DNA from: Chinchilla lanigera
Taxonomy: Eukaryota; Chordata; Mammalia; Rodentia; Chinchillidae
Direction of reading: 5' to 3'
Length of the DNA stretch: 64,000 nt
NCBI RefSeq assembly: GCF_000276665.1
Contig: NW_004955405.1
Coordinates: 10,334,938-10,398,937 of the forward strand
Shown here: positions 33,791 through 45,720 of the stretch, one piece after another
Numbering within the stretch: the stretch's first letter is position 1
Layout: each line of letters opens with the position of its first letter
Notes under the pieces: generated by a model
Told to the model about the DNA's origin: nothing
Databases searched by the model: none
The model's input: only the letters and a program-made list of their open reading frames with translations
Made by a program: the position numbers and the translations under genes

Positions 33791-33816
33791 AGTATTGCTC
33801 AAAACTGAGCAATACT
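33791..33816. repeat. perfect short hairpin
   Basis: An 11-bp stem (AGTATTGCTCA / TGAGCAATACT) with a 4-base loop AAAC, without a following T-run. Confidence 0.8.
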
Positions 33817-33854
33817 TAACTTACCTTGTTATTATGTGAATCAAATAAGCCTCT

Positions 33855-33935
33855 ACTTGTAAAATACCTACCGTAGTACCTGGCATAACAGCATAGGCAC
33901 TCAGTAAATGGTAGTTACTCTAGTAGACAATTCAG
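33855..33935 (+). mobile_element. MIR 3' end
   Basis: AAAATACCTACCGTAGTACCTGGCATAACAG and GGCACTCAGTAAATGGTAG are the MIR 3' phrases. Confidence 0.65.
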
Positions 33936-34905
33936 TTGTGAATAATTGAACTTGCACATATCTCAACCCCAACTGACATAACAATTTTTTAAATTACTGT
34001 ACTAATTCCAGTCTCCTTTTCCTGAAGGGTTCTCAAAACTCCTCAGATGGTTGTAAAACAATCTGATCATTAATGTTTGCCATTTTCCAATGTCCAAACC
34101 AGAAATACAACACAACTAGTATTCAGAAAAACACAGTGAGTATCAGATAAGATGTTGCTTTTAAGTGTAGTCATTGGTGAAATTACCTGCTGAGCAATCT
34201 ACCTGTTTTCTTAATCTGGCATTACAGCCATCCCTTCCCCCTTCTCGCAAAACTCAGGTCTTTTTCCACCTAATCTTATGTTGCTTATCCAGAAGGTGAT
34301 CACCCCAATTTCTTAATTCCTTATAATTCCCCATTACAACAATGAGTAAATACTCAGTAATGGCATCTTTAGACTATCCATGCTCCAGCTAATCTATCAT
34401 CTACTTTTATTAATGTTATGGTAATGATTTCTGGTTATATTTTCTAGTCATAGCACGAAATTCTTTTCATTAAGCTAAATTTACATTAATGAAGCTGAAA
34501 AGCCTGCTGTGTTTATCCTTAGAGGGTGTTTCCCTACATACCAGAATAGTACTTTGCTGAAATCACAGTGTCTTTCTCATTATCCTGTTCAAATATTTTC
34601 TGCTTATTCCTGTTACATTAGATCCCATCCTGCAGGTGAGGGCAGCATGGGACATGAATTTGTCACCTTCCTCCTTAGTGTCAATCTCTTCAGGAGTCCC
34701 AGGGCAACATCTTGAAGTCATTGGTTCATTTCACAGTATTTATGTCTTAAAATATATATTTTTTTACATCTAAAGTGTTCTCCAACAATTCTTTTTTCTT
34801 CTCTATCTCATCCCTGTGAGGAGGCAGTTAATGAGCAATTAGGCTCAGTTATGTCATATCTCACGTAATTAGCTAGCATAAGCAGCTTGTGGCAGGTTTG
34901 ATGTT
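33936..34905. other. no recognisable gene or repeat
   Basis: Nothing identifiable; the 68-codon plus frame 34,509-34,715 is unsupported. Confidence 0.45.
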
Positions 34906-34917
34906 ATAAGCCAAGAC

Positions 34918-35001
34918 TTTTTTTTTTGGTACCGGCAGTTGAACTCAAGACCTTGTGCTTGCCAGGCTGGTGCTTGTGCCACTGAGCTATATCCCCGGCC
35001 C
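34918..35001 (-). mobile_element. ID SINE with target-site duplication
   Basis: Antisense ID (GGTACCGGCAGTTGAACTC to GAGCTATATCCCCGGCC). AAGCCAAGACTT at 34,908 and 35,003 is a perfect target-site duplication. Confidence 0.95.
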
Positions 35002-35002
35002 C

Positions 35003-35635
35003 AAGCCAAGACTTCTTGATTCCCTTGTTTTTTCCTATTTCCAATCCTTACAACTGTTTTCAAATTTTCATTGATCTCTTCAAGCCTCCTTCTTTGGCTC
35101 CCTACAGCACATTTTTACTTTTGGTAGATGAATTAGCTTCCTGATTAATAAAGAAATTTAAAACCATTAGATACTCTTTCCCTAACTTCTTGCTCAGCCC
35201 TGAAGATAAACCTGAACCACCATCTATATAAGTCTCGTTTCATCACAGAGAATAAGGGGTACATGAGCTATGCATGGCTCATCCCCTGTCACTGATACTA
35301 AATCTTCCAAACTCTTTTGGACCTTGCTACTGTCTCTCTCTTGCCATGTGAAACTTTACTTCTCTAGAAGTAGCATGTTCTTAGACAAAAATTAATTTAT
35401 CATATTAAAAATTAGATTTCTTTTACTTATATTTATCCTAAACCACCGTTTCCCCTCACATACAGACTTTTTGTATGCATAGTTTATAGTTTTTGTTTTT
35501 ATTTGTTCATAGTACATTTATTATCAGTCCAGTTTAACAAATATTTTTAGCAAGTAGTATGTATTATTATGCTATGTGCAACCATTGCAAAATTGCTTCT
35601 ACCCATGCTTTCCCACTGAAACTGTATGTCTATGA
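35003..35635. other. no recognisable gene or repeat
   Basis: AT-rich; nothing identifiable. Confidence 0.45.
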
Positions 35636-35639
35636 CTTT

Positions 35640-35980
35640 TTTAGCCAATAGGACAAAGTACCTGATACAATTTAAAGGAAGAGAAGTTTATTTCAGGTCA
35701 TGTTTTTAAGTCCATAGTTGGCCAGAACCAAGGTGGAAATTCATGGTGAATGTGTCCAACAGAGGAAAGCTGCTCCTGTCATGGTGGCTAGGAAGCAGAA
35801 AGCAAAAGCAGAAGCCAGGAAGAGAGATATACCCTTCTCCATCACACCCATGGTGACCTGCCTCTTCCAACCAGATTCCACCTGCTTATAGCAAGTCAGT
35901 CATAGTGCCCACATAATCCAACCATCTTCCAAACCCATGAGGCTTTTAGAATCATCTTAAATATAAATCATAACATTCTT
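35640..35980 (-). mobile_element. MaLR provirus, 3' LTR (minus strand)
   Basis: Antisense MaLR LTR: ATAGGACAAAGTACCTGATAC, GAAGTTTATTTCAGGTCATG, GGAAAGCTGCTCCTGTCATGGTGGC and CATCTTCCAAACCCATGAGG. The same phrases recur in the LTR at 37,411, with the internal region between. Confidence 0.85.
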
Positions 35981-36908
35981 CCCCTGGCCCCCAAAAGATT
36001 TATGCACATCTCTTTATGTAAAACCCATTTAATCCATCTTAAAGAATCACCACAGTTTTAACAATTCTAGCATTGCTGAAAAGTCCAAGTCCAAAATATT
36101 CTCTGAGATGCAAAGCAAACTCTTAGCTGTGAGCTCCTGTAAAAATCAAAAAGAAAGTTAAACACTGCCAACATACAATGGCATGGAGAAAACATTCCTT
36201 TTCCAAAAGAGACGAAGAGGGGAACAGACAGGTATGCAACACTAAAATCCAGAAGGGCAACATTAAATCCATTAGCTCTATGACAGTACTCAGGGTGAGC
36301 TGTGGTGAGATATGAGCTCCATAGAGTTGGGTGGTCCTATTACTATGGCATTGCCAGTGGTTGTAGCCCTGATGGTATCTCTCTTAGGGTAGCTTTGCTC
36401 ACTCCTTGTGGCTTCAGACATTTCATAACTCCTCCAACTTCCTGGGGTCACCACTGCACTTTTGGCTTCATTCTCACAGCTTCCCACACTCCCCTCTCCG
36501 GGTCACACTATCTGACTTCCCAGGTCTTCTGAATTCTGACCCCACAACTCTTGCATTCTGCATGCTTGTTAAACCAGCACCACTTTGGATGATTCCAAGG
36601 TCTGCCACCAGTTCAAGCAGTAGCCACACCTTGAATCATGACTGCCTCTGAGTACCTGTATGACTGAGCACTGGGAACTGAATCCTAGAGAATCTATGCC
36701 CTAAGTGACCCTTCTGGAGCTGAGGGCCCTGGAACTGTCTTCTCCCATGAAAGGTTTATAGCACTTTTGAGCCCACAAAAGGAGAGGTCTTGCTGATTCC
36801 TCATATGCCTTCAAGCCATTTTTCCTATTTTCTGCTGTAAAGTATCTGGCTTCTTTTCAATGCAAATCTTTTAGCAACCAATTTCTCTTCCTTAGCCCCA
36901 ACTTTGCA

Positions 36909-36941
<33 letters not shown>

Positions 36942-37410
36942 GTGGTGAAACTGAAAACTTTCCAAATATACATTTTGCTTCTGATTTTTAGTGTAAATCT
37001 GGCTGAAAGCCCCAACAGTATCTATGCCATAGCCTGGACATTGGCCTGCCTTGAAATTTCCTCTGCCAGATTAATTAATTAATTAAAATTAATCAATCCA
37101 CCACCCTTAATCCTAGTCTCCCTCAAAGTCTCAGAACAAAATGTAGATAAATATTCTGCCAGAGTGTAACACACATGGTCTATGCTGCCAATGGAGTCCT
37201 TTGTCCCAATTTAAATTTCCTGAGAGTTGTCTTTACAGTCCACATTTTCTATGAGCATTCTGATTTTTTGAGCTCTAGCAAGTATCAAACAATAAATTTG
37301 GCTTGCAGCATTCTAAGCCTGTTTTTCCAACCAGCATCTCCAAACCTTTCAGGATTCTGAACTACATAGTCTGGTAGAATTACAACAATCATTGACTTCT
37401 GCTACCACAA
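35981..37410 (-). mobile_element. MaLR provirus, internal region
   Basis: About 1.4 kb of non-coding MaLR internal sequence (THE1/MST-int-like, antisense): ATCCAGAAGGGCAACATTAAATCC, CACCACTTTGGATGATTCC, CATGACTGCCTCTGAG, and CACTTTTGAGCCCACAAAAGGAG. The 28-base T-run at 36,914-36,941 corresponds to an internal A-run; the MaLR at 40.9-42 kb has one too (A-run at 41,311). MaLR internal regions code for no needed protein and rely on other elements. Confidence 0.8.
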
Positions 37411-37860
37411 ATCTTAGTCACTTTCCTTGTTGCTGGAACAAAATACCCAAATACCTGCAATTTAAAGGAGAAAGTTCATTTTAGCTCATATTTTCAGTCC
37501 ATAGTTGGTAGGCTTCAAGGTAGGAAGTCCTGGAGGAAGGGTCTGGCAGAGGAAAGCCGCTCACATAATGGTGGCTGAGAAGCAGAGAGCAAATGAAGAA
37601 GCCAGGAAAAGAGATACACCCTTCAAGGTCACAAGCACAGTGACCTGCCTTTTCCAACCAAACCTTGCCTCCTAACAGCAAATCACCTATTAAGCCCCCA
37701 AATCCAATCACCTTCCAAACACATGAGGTTTTGGGGGTCATTTTATTTTATTTATTTATTTATTTATTTTTGTTTGGTTTTTCTCCGGTACCGGGAACCG
37801 AACTCACGACCTTGCGCTTGCCAGGCAGGCGAGGGGGTCATTTTAGATATAAACCAAAAT
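37411..37860 (-). mobile_element. MaLR provirus, 5' LTR, interrupted by an ID
   Basis: GTTGCTGGAACAAAATACCC, TTTTCAGTCCATAGTTGG, GGAAAGCCGCTCACATAATGGTGGC and CACCTTCCAAACACATGAGG parallel the 35,640 LTR. By eye the two differ at roughly a quarter of sites, so the provirus is old. An ID splits it at 37,745-37,832. Confidence 0.82.
37745..37832 (-). mobile_element. 5'-truncated ID SINE with target-site duplication
   Basis: A (TTTA)n and T-rich tail, CCGGTACCGGGAACCGAACTC, then it stops at CCAGGCAGGCGA, so the tRNA-like 5' end including the A box is missing. GGGGGTCATTTTA at 37,734 and 37,833 is a perfect target-site duplication, showing it was inserted already truncated. Confidence 0.95.
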
Positions 37861-37909
37861 ATTGTTTTGGTTTATACAGATTACCATAAACCTTCTAAAT
37901 GTCAAACAC

Positions 37910-38285
37910 AAAGGATATATAACTCAGTCTATATTTTGGGTATATAACTAGGGATGGAATTGCTGGATCGTACTTGCTAGGCTCCAAGTGACCCTACTTT
38001 TAACATTTTGAAAAACTACCAAACTGTTTTTGCAAATTGGTGACATTATTTTCCAATACCACTGATAGGGAATCAATAGGGAAGGAGAATTCTAATTTCT
38101 CAGCTTCCTCACTGCTTGTTATTATCTGTCCTTTTTTTTTTTCTTTTAAGCCTTCCTGGTAGGTATGAAGTACTGTTTTCTTGTGGTTTTGATTTGTATT
38201 TCTTTAATAGCTAATGATGTTAAGCATCTTTTCACATGCTTATTGGTCATTTGAATAATGGGTAAATGTTTGATGAATGGATTAA
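37910..38285 (-). mobile_element. L1 fragment
   Basis: GGTATATAACTAGGGATGGAATTGCTGGATC, GAAAAACTACCAAACTG, TGTGGTTTTGATTTGTATTTC and GTTAAGCATCTTTTCACATGC are the antisense end of L1 ORF2 and beginning of its 3' region. Confidence 0.85.
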
Positions 38286-39044
38286 TGTATATAATCATAG
38301 ACATTGCATAGCTCTGAAATATCTCATCAATATTTACGCAGAGAGTTATTGCCTGATAGCAACAAAAAATCAGAAGCTATAGGGAATATATTCTGAATCG
38401 CATAACTGTGAACAGTTAAAAGATAAACTTTGGCACATGAAACTTTGAAGAGTTTGGGCAGATAGCAATTCATGAATCAGGCAGCATCAGACTACAAGCA
38501 GTTCACCACTCAACTAGTAGTGCCAAAGGGAGAAATTTTAAACTATTCAAGAAAGTAAGACAAAAAATATATTTGATTGGTTAAAGAGGAAAGTCCTTAG
38601 ATGAGGTTCATTGGTGATCTCTGATTGGTTAAGTCTCTCCTTCAAAGTTGGTTGGCAGTTTCTCATTAGTTAAACTCATTTTTTTTTAGTGTTTATATTG
38701 AAGTGGGCTGAGGTTCAAACCCAAGGCATTTGGACTTAATGGCCTGTCAATTTAAAAAAAAATTAGCTATGTATTGTTAACTAATGTCTTAGTTAATGTA
38801 GCTGATGTCTATTTTTATTTCTCTTGCAATCAGTATTGACATTTGATTTTATAGTTGTCAGAGGTGATAAGTGCCTTTTTATTCTGCTTTCATATTCTAC
38901 CAAGCAGATAGAGTAAAAAAGAGGAAAAGACAAGGAGCTATACAGAACAAAGTATCAATTCTCAGAAAAAATGATTTAGTATCTTAATAGGTAAGTCCTG
39001 AAATGAATAAACAAAGCCTGTACCATTTTAGCCTGCTACAAAAT
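38286..39044. other. unassigned; possible LTR remnant
   Basis: GATTGGTTAAAGAGG, CTGATTGGTTAAGTC and CATTAGTTAAACTC (38,575-38,685) repeat a TTGGTTA phrase common in old ERVL LTRs, but ends cannot be set. Confidence 0.35.
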
Positions 39045-39059
39045 GCTATCTTTGTTCTT

Positions 39060-39152
39060 TTTTTTTGGTTTTTCTCCGGTACCGGGAACCGAACTCACGA
39101 CCTTGCGCTTGCCAGGCAGGCGCTTTTGCCGCTGAGCTAAATCCCCAGCCCC
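39060..39152 (-). mobile_element. ID SINE with target-site duplication
   Basis: Full antisense young ID with CTCCGGTACCGGGAACCGAA. GCTATCTTTGTTCTT at 39,045-39,059 and 39,153-39,167 is a perfect 15-bp target-site duplication. Confidence 0.96.
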
Positions 39153-39167
39153 GCTATCTTTGTTCTT

Positions 39168-39980
39168 AATTCAGTAGTTTTGAATCAAACACACTTATTT
39201 CTTCTATTTTAAAGATTTAAATTGATATGTTTAACTTGCTGTGTCCCTGATATAGATAAAGAAATGGTCTGAAGTTTTTTCCTTTAAATGTTACTAGGTC
39301 CTCCTAATCATTTAGTTTTTCCAGTAAAAATATTTCAGTTAATACCACTTTAATTGTTCTACAGATGCTTTAGTTTCTTAAGAAATGTAAAGCTAACAGA
39401 ATACTAGTCTATTAAAAATCTGACAGTATAGCATCTGAAAGAATTACTTGGCAGTTTCTACAAAAACACTGTAGCCAAAAAGCTGTTTTTTTGTTCTGTC
39501 TGAATTTATTTCAGTAATGTTTGAATTTTTTATCCCCTAGAGGAAAATGTAGTCTCTAGAGTGTGACTTAAATCCAAGCTCCCTCCAGAGTAGTGAAAAA
39601 GAACGTTTACTGTAATTATGTTTTATTGCTTCTCGTTTATCAGGGAGGGGATTTATAGTTTTAAATTCCAATTTTGTTGGGATTACAAATGCAATCCCTT
39701 GATTACAGGGAACAAACAACAGAGTTATGCTGTTTGGGGGTACCAAGAGTCAGAAATTGTGACTCTAATCTGTCTTAGTTTACCTGTTCATTATGTGCCA
39801 TTAATATGTACTAGTAAAGAGAGGAACATTAAAAATCTATTTTAGCTATTTTGAAATGTGTAATACCTTATTAATGCTGGTTGTGACCATGCAGTGCAAC
39901 AGATCATTAAACTTAAAACAATACTAATACTTCACAACCCCCCCATAAAATAGTATAAAACAAAAATACATGTAAAGAAA
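39168..39980. other. no recognisable gene or repeat
   Basis: Nothing identifiable; short frames at 39,537-39,845 on both strands overlap each other and are unsupported. Confidence 0.45.
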
Positions 39981-39984
39981 TAAT

Positions 39985-40155
39985 GGGGGGCATGATACTG
40001 GGGACTGAACCCAAGGAACTCTGAGCTACATCCTCAATCTTTTTTTTTTTTTTCCTTTGAGACAGGACCTCCCTTAGTTGCCCCTCAAATTTATAGTCCT
40101 ACCTCATCATCCAGAATAGCTGAGATTACAAGTATACACCCACATCCAGAAGGAA
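39985..40155 (-). mobile_element. B1-dID composite SINE
   Basis: The antisense ID half (GATACTGGGGACTGAACCCAAGG to GAGCTACATCCTCAATC), a T-run, then an antisense B1 monomer (TTTGAGACAGGACCTCCC to GAGATTACAAGTATACACCC) without duplication. Confidence 0.75.
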
Positions 40156-40434
40156 TAATTTTTGAGGTAAATAATTATTCATATTAATAGTACAATATCA
40201 TAGATCTTAGTGATAGTTTAAAAATAATCCAGAAAGTTTGTACACATTCAATAAAAAACACATTTATAGTAATCAGAAGGTATCAGAACTTTTTAAATCT
40301 TTTTACAAGACATATATTTGTTCCTTACAAATATTGTTTGTGTTGCCTTTAATTAGTTCCATGTATTCTTACATGTGAAAGCATTTTTTAAAAAACATTT
40401 TTTAGTTCTTTAGATTGCTAAATTTTAGAATTTT

Positions 40435-40505
40435 TTCCTGCTAGGTATCAAATCCAGAGCCTCATGCATGGTAGACAAGTGCTTTATCACCGAGCTACAT
40501 CCCTT
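40435..40505 (-). mobile_element. old ID fragment
   Basis: CTAGGTATCAAATCCAGAGCCTCATGCATGGTAGACAAGTGCTTTATCACCGAGCTACATCCC is antisense ID of the older type. Confidence 0.75.
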
Positions 40506-40539
40506 CTTATTTTGAATGTTCTTGTCCCCATAATTAGTT

Positions 40540-40880
40540 TACTGCTTGTGCCAGATAAGCATACTTATCAATTGATTGGCTTGGGAGTTGCCCAGGAGAT
40601 TAAGAAAGCACACTTCTGTGGATGTTTCAGTGAGTCATGGAGGTATGACCTTGAGTATATATCAGGTCCCTTGTCTCTTCTTCTTTGGTGTTATTCCCCT
40701 GCTCTACTTCTTAGCTGCTGTGGGTTGAACAGCTTTCTTCCATCATTCCCTTCTACCATGATTTTTCTGGCCAGGAGGGAGCCAACCATGGACTGAACCC
40801 ATGAACTAAATTACACCTCTCCTCCTTTAAATTGCAGGTGGCAAGTATTTTTTGAAAGTAACTAATACAGAAAGTTGGTA
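40540..40880 (+). mobile_element. MaLR LTR, plus strand
   Basis: GGGTTGAACAGCTTTCTTCCATCATTCCC, CTCCTCCTTTAAATTGCAGGTGG and TTTGAAAGTAACTAATACAGAAAGTTGG resemble a MaLR LTR 3' end and its junction with the internal region (the phrase after ACTAATACAG). The 5' limit is uncertain. Confidence 0.65.
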
Positions 40881-41985
40881 CCAAAGTAGGAGTTATTACT
40901 ATATCTGTACTGACCTGTAGTTTAGAACTGGTTTGGGGGAGGTATTTGGAAAAATTTGGAGAAAGGAGCCTAGAGAAGCCCTAAAATTCTGCAAGCAGAG
41001 CCTGGTAAGTGATTCTTATTGGAGCTCAGATGACCAAAATACTTATTGGAATGTAGGCAGTAAAGGCCAGACTCAAAAGGTTTCAATTGGGAATGAAGAT
41101 TCTATTGGGAAGTGGACAGAAGCCAAACATGTCATATTCTGGCAAAAATGTCTACATTTTGCTCATGTCCTGAGACTTTCTGGGAAGACAAGTTTAAACA
41201 TAGTGTACTAATTGACCCAGTGGAAGAAATTTCAAAGCAGCTGAACATTAAGAATGTTGCATGAGCTCTATTGGCTGCTTTTAGTCAAATTTATAGTAGG
41301 AATTGGAACAAAAAAAAAAAAAAAGAACAGAAATATTGGAAACAGTTAAATTTTGGCCAAAAGGGATTGAGTGTGAAGTTAGGACAATAGGAACTGTGGT
41401 TGCTAAAGAGATTAATCATGATTAAAAAGAAACCAAGTACTTTAACAAGCATAAAAAGAGAGATACCTCAAGGGCATCTCAGGAATTACCAAGACCTCAC
41501 CCATGACGTGTTTAAAGATGCAAAGTGTATAGCTTTCATTTGAGAAGAGAGTTTCTGGGCTCCCTGCTTGAGAATGGCCATCTTGGAAATTGGTTCTTTG
41601 AGATTCATTTCACTCTGTTCACCCATCTAGGTATTCAGAAACTGCTATAGTCATGTGCAAAATCGTTCAACTACTGCTCAAGCTGGCAGCAGACCTTGGT
41701 ATTATCCACATTATGCCAGTTTTATAGGCATGCAGGTTGCAAGAATTGTGGGGTCAGGGAGGATTCCACCCAGATTTCGAAGGTAGGCCTAGGAGGTCAG
41801 GCAAAGTGCTCCTGAAAGGACAGTGCCTGAAGCTGTGCAAATAAAGTTAAAGGTGGAGTGGAGACCCCAAGAAGTTGGAAATACCAGGAACATGGAGCAT
41901 CTGCTGAGGAATGCTGCAGGCTGTAAGCAAAGCAAGCCCAAGAAATAGGCACATTTTGTAATCTAATTCTGTTTTACATGCTCTT
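40881..41985 (+). mobile_element. MaLR internal region, plus strand
   Basis: GGTATTTGGAAAAATTTGGAG, GAAGCCCTAAAATTCTGC, GAAGCCAAACATGTCATATTCTGGC and TGAGAATGGCCATCTTGG follow the order of THE1/MST-like internal DNA, including an internal A-run at 41,311-41,325. I see no matching 3' LTR after 41,985. The 92-codon frame 40,933-41,211 is part of this non-coding element. Confidence 0.7.
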
Positions 41986-42299
41986 TAGATAGTTTTATTA
42001 CCTATCTGCTCTCTTCAAAATTCCTGCTGCCCCCTTGATACTTCCTTTCATGATTCCTGAAATTTGAATTTTAGGTAGAGTAATGGAGGTATTGAAAACA
42101 ATTGAAATTACTTCATCTCAGTGGAGATACCCTAGCTAAAATTTCACTGATAAAGCTTTCCTATATTTCTTTTTCACTGATGCCCAAAGCTGCCTCTATT
42201 CTCAATAGCTCTCAGACAAATACCTTCTTACTTATGTACACCAGCATCAGTTACTTTTGTTTGAAAACAAAGAAACAAACTGCAATGGAAATTTAAAAG

Positions 42300-44705
42300 T
42301 CAGTAGTGAAACTTCTGGTTTCAGCTCTATCTAAGGAGCTTGGATATTGTCATTACATCCTTACAACAAAAACAATGTGGACAAAGTTAAACTCAGTGAC
42401 TTTCCTTGGATTCATCAGAGAACTAATTCTTTGAAGTAAAATGCCTTCCTGGAATCTGGGGAGACACACTCCCCAAGAAACAGAGCAGCTTACATCTGCT
42501 TAATTGGAGTAGAAGTCCCTGGAAATATAAATTGGCAGAACACATAGAAACAGAAGTTGCAGTAAATTGCTTGACACTGAATGTGGACCAGTATGAAAGT
42601 GAGAAGTACCTGGAGACAGAGTCTTGGAAGGCCCTACAATTCCATGGACTTTCTCTCTAGAATTCTTTCCAACTTCTCTGGTTGATGATCCCAGGAAAAT
42701 TCCCTTTGCTATGGTAGCAGGTTAGGGGAATATAAGAACAACAAGGCACACCTAGTATATTCTCCAGCAGAAGTCCTGCCAAAGCATAATTCTAAGGGGA
42801 TATTCCAGGTTGGAAAAAGAGAAATTCCCCCTCCTCTAGCTCCCTGTTTTCTTCCTGGTTTATGCAAAAAGGTGAAAGGAACACAAGTTAATGGAGGAAA
42901 AGGTTTAAGAAATAGTTGAAAACATTGTGGCCAGGGAGAATACAAGGTAGGGGATAAAAGCAATACCACTGAAGGCAGGATAGAAACATTTGTCAAGACC
43001 ACAGGCCCAAGTACTACCCAGTAAAAGACTAATTAAATTATTATAAAGTGGTCACCCTCTCATACACTCTACCACCATACTTGTAAGACTCTACTTTAAC
43101 AGCAGCTTATAGCTGAAAGATTTGCAAAACGGGGACTCTTCAAGGGCAGACATATGATTCCTTAGGAATGGAGGTAAAAAAAAAAAACCCTAGAAAAGTT
43201 TAAAGCCTATAGCTATAGCAAACATTAGCGACACATCTCATAGCTAGATTAATACACATCCTCTTGCTAAAAGCCTATTTGTTTCATTTCCTATTACTTG
43301 TTACAACATGTCTAGCTTTTATCATAAAATTACGAGGCCTGCTAAAAAGCATGAAAATATACAGTCTGAAAATATAAAACGTCCATCAGAACCAGACTCA
43401 GATATGTCACAGATGTTGGAATTATAAGAGAGGGAATTTAAAGTACATGTCAAGGCTCTAATGGAGAAAGTACACACACGCAAAATTTTATGGTAATAGA
43501 AGCAAAAAGATAGAACTTAGAAAGGATCAAAAGGAAATGCCAGAAAAAGAAACAGTAACAAGAATGAAGGCTGTCTTCAGTGGGCTCAACTGCCTTAAAC
43601 TTAATATGGCTGAGTGAAAAATTAGTGATTTTGGACAGATTTCTATAGAAACTTTCCAAACTGAAATGCAAAGAGTAAAAAATTAATAAAAAACAGAACA
43701 GATCATCCAAGAATGGTGGCATTGTAACAAAAGGTTTAATATATGTATAAATACAATAACAAAAGAAGAAAGAGAAAACAGAACAGGAGAAACATTTGAA
43801 GTAATAATAGCCAATAATGTTCTTAAATTACTGGCAGGCACTGTACCACAGATCTGGGAACTTCCAACAACTTCAAACAGTATAAATACAAGAACAAAAG
43901 CAACTTATGTCTACTCATATTATATATAAATTTCAGAAAACTAAAACCAAAGAGAAAATCTTGAAAGTGGAAAAACAACACCTTATGTGTAAAAGAAAAT
44001 GGATAAAAATGAGAGCAGACTCCATTAGAAACCATGCAAAGAAAAGAGAGTGTTGAAAGAAAATTACACAATCAACTTGGAACTCTATCCTTAGTGAAAT
44101 CATCCTCAAAAAGTAAAATAAATAAAAATGCCAATAGAGTGACAATCTAGTGGAGAAATTCTAAAACATTTCTTCCATAGAATATCTAAATAGATTCTAT
44201 AGAATTAAATTTAATTCATTTAAAATTATTGAGTAAGCCTACAATAAGCTAAGGGGAATCTACAGAAGACAGGACTGATTCAGGAACACTCGATCATGAA
44301 GATATGATAATCTTGAGCTATCAAGTGTTGATACATACTATGTGAGTCATAGTAGCTAAGAGTCACTGTGCAGAAAAAGGTGTGGAGACAAAGTTTGAAC
44401 CGACCAAAGCTCAGACTACATAAAGACCTGTACTTTCTGGGAAACAGTGAACTTGCATAAAGGGAACTTAATTTTGCAGATAATAAAATAGATGACCTGT
44501 TTCAGCATTCATTCTTCATAAAAATTGTTTTAAAAAGTCTCTCCACACAAAGTTGTGACCATGATCTGACTTTGCAAGCGTTAATGGATGTTAATGTTTA
44601 AATGGAGATGAATGTGTTGTGTTTCTAGACTCCTGAAAGAAAATAATACAAACTCTACCTAGATGAGCATAAACTCAAGAAACTCTTATTGAGTTCCAAA
44701 TTGAT
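42300..44705 (+). mobile_element. old L1/HAL1-like element, first part
   Basis: A-rich sequence with L1 ORF1-region phrases, such as GGAAATGCCAGAAAAAGAAAC, AGAGAAAATCTTGAAAGTGGAAAAACAACACC and GAGAGCAGACTCCATTAGAAACCATGC, all in plus orientation and all broken by stops. I recognise no ORF2 domain, so a HAL1 (half-L1) is likelier than a standard L1. The Phe/Leu-rich minus frames in it are antisense shadows. Confidence 0.65.
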
Positions 44706-44707
44706 TA

Positions 44708-44866
44708 ACTTGTTTGTTTGTTTATTTTCTGAGACAGGGTCTTGCTATGTAGGCCAGGCTGCACTTGAACTTACCATGTAGCCCAGGTTGGCCTTCAACT
44801 TGTGATCCTCCTGCCTCAGCCTCCCTAGTGCTGGGATTATAGACATGCACCAGTATGCCCAACCTA
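44708..44866 (-). mobile_element. B1 SINE inside the old L1/HAL1
   Basis: A (TTTG)n tail, GAGACAGGGTCTTGCTATGTAGGCC, the duplicated ACCATGTAGCCCAGGTTGGCC block, and GCTGGGATTATAGACATGCACC. Confidence 0.9.
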
Positions 44867-45720
44867 AATATTATTAATATTTCTGATATCACAAATACAA
44901 AAGGAATCAAGTTATCAAAAACAATAGTAAACAACATAGAAGGAAACCAAGCCTTGAGAGGTTTCAAGTATTGCAAATACCAGATTAAAAAAAGTAAACT
45001 ATGTAATTTATGTGTAAAAATATAACAGGGATTGAAAAAAAGACAATCCAAACTGATCAGAAAAGTTTGAAAGCTAATCACATTGAACTTCTAAAAATGA
45101 AAATGTAATAAATGAAACTTAAACTCAACCAAAGGGTTAAAAAGCAAATGATATACATGACTTATTAATGAATGGATGGTAAACTAAAAAAATTACTATT
45201 GTAGCCCAGACAGAAAAATAAATGTAAAATTCTAAAGAGAAATTTACAGTAATAAAAAGTGAAAGGGATGATCAGAGTTCCAGGAAGAGGCAATTCAAAT
45301 AAAAATAGGCAATATTTGAAGAACTATGACTTTTTCTAAACTTGATGAGAGATATCATTTGTCACATCCAGAAAATTTAATATCCCACATAGTATAAATA
45401 AAATAAATCCCCACCTAGACATACCAAGTAAACTGCAGAACAATAAAGACAAGAAGAAAATCTTAAAGCAACCAGAAAAAAAAAGATAGATTACCCAGAA
45501 GATAAACACAATGAAAAAGACAGCTAATTTCTTAATAATAATAAGTGCCAAAGGATAGTGGAAAATACACAATTGAAAGATCTTTGAGCAGGGAAACAAA
45601 GAAAAACCAGAAAAGGAAGAAGAGAAGGAAAAAATGGAGACAATGGGGGGCACCTCAGTTACCAAGATCACACTGAGACCTTCACTGAGGGTACACACAA
45701 CAAATGTATTTCAAGAGGAA
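44867..45720 (+). mobile_element. old L1/HAL1-like element, second part or second copy
   Basis: Phrases like those before the B1 recur: GAAGAAAATCTTAAAGCAACCAGAAAAAAAAAG parallels the one at 43,950. Either two related elements lie in tandem or one had internal duplication. Confidence 0.55.

Noticed and set aside
36302..36651. Overlapping frames in the MaLR internal region
   Set aside because: Antisense of non-coding MaLR DNA; no retroviral motif.
43450..45698. Several Phe/Leu-rich minus frames
   Set aside because: They are antisense to A-rich L1/HAL1-like DNA, which makes TTT/CTT codons inevitable.
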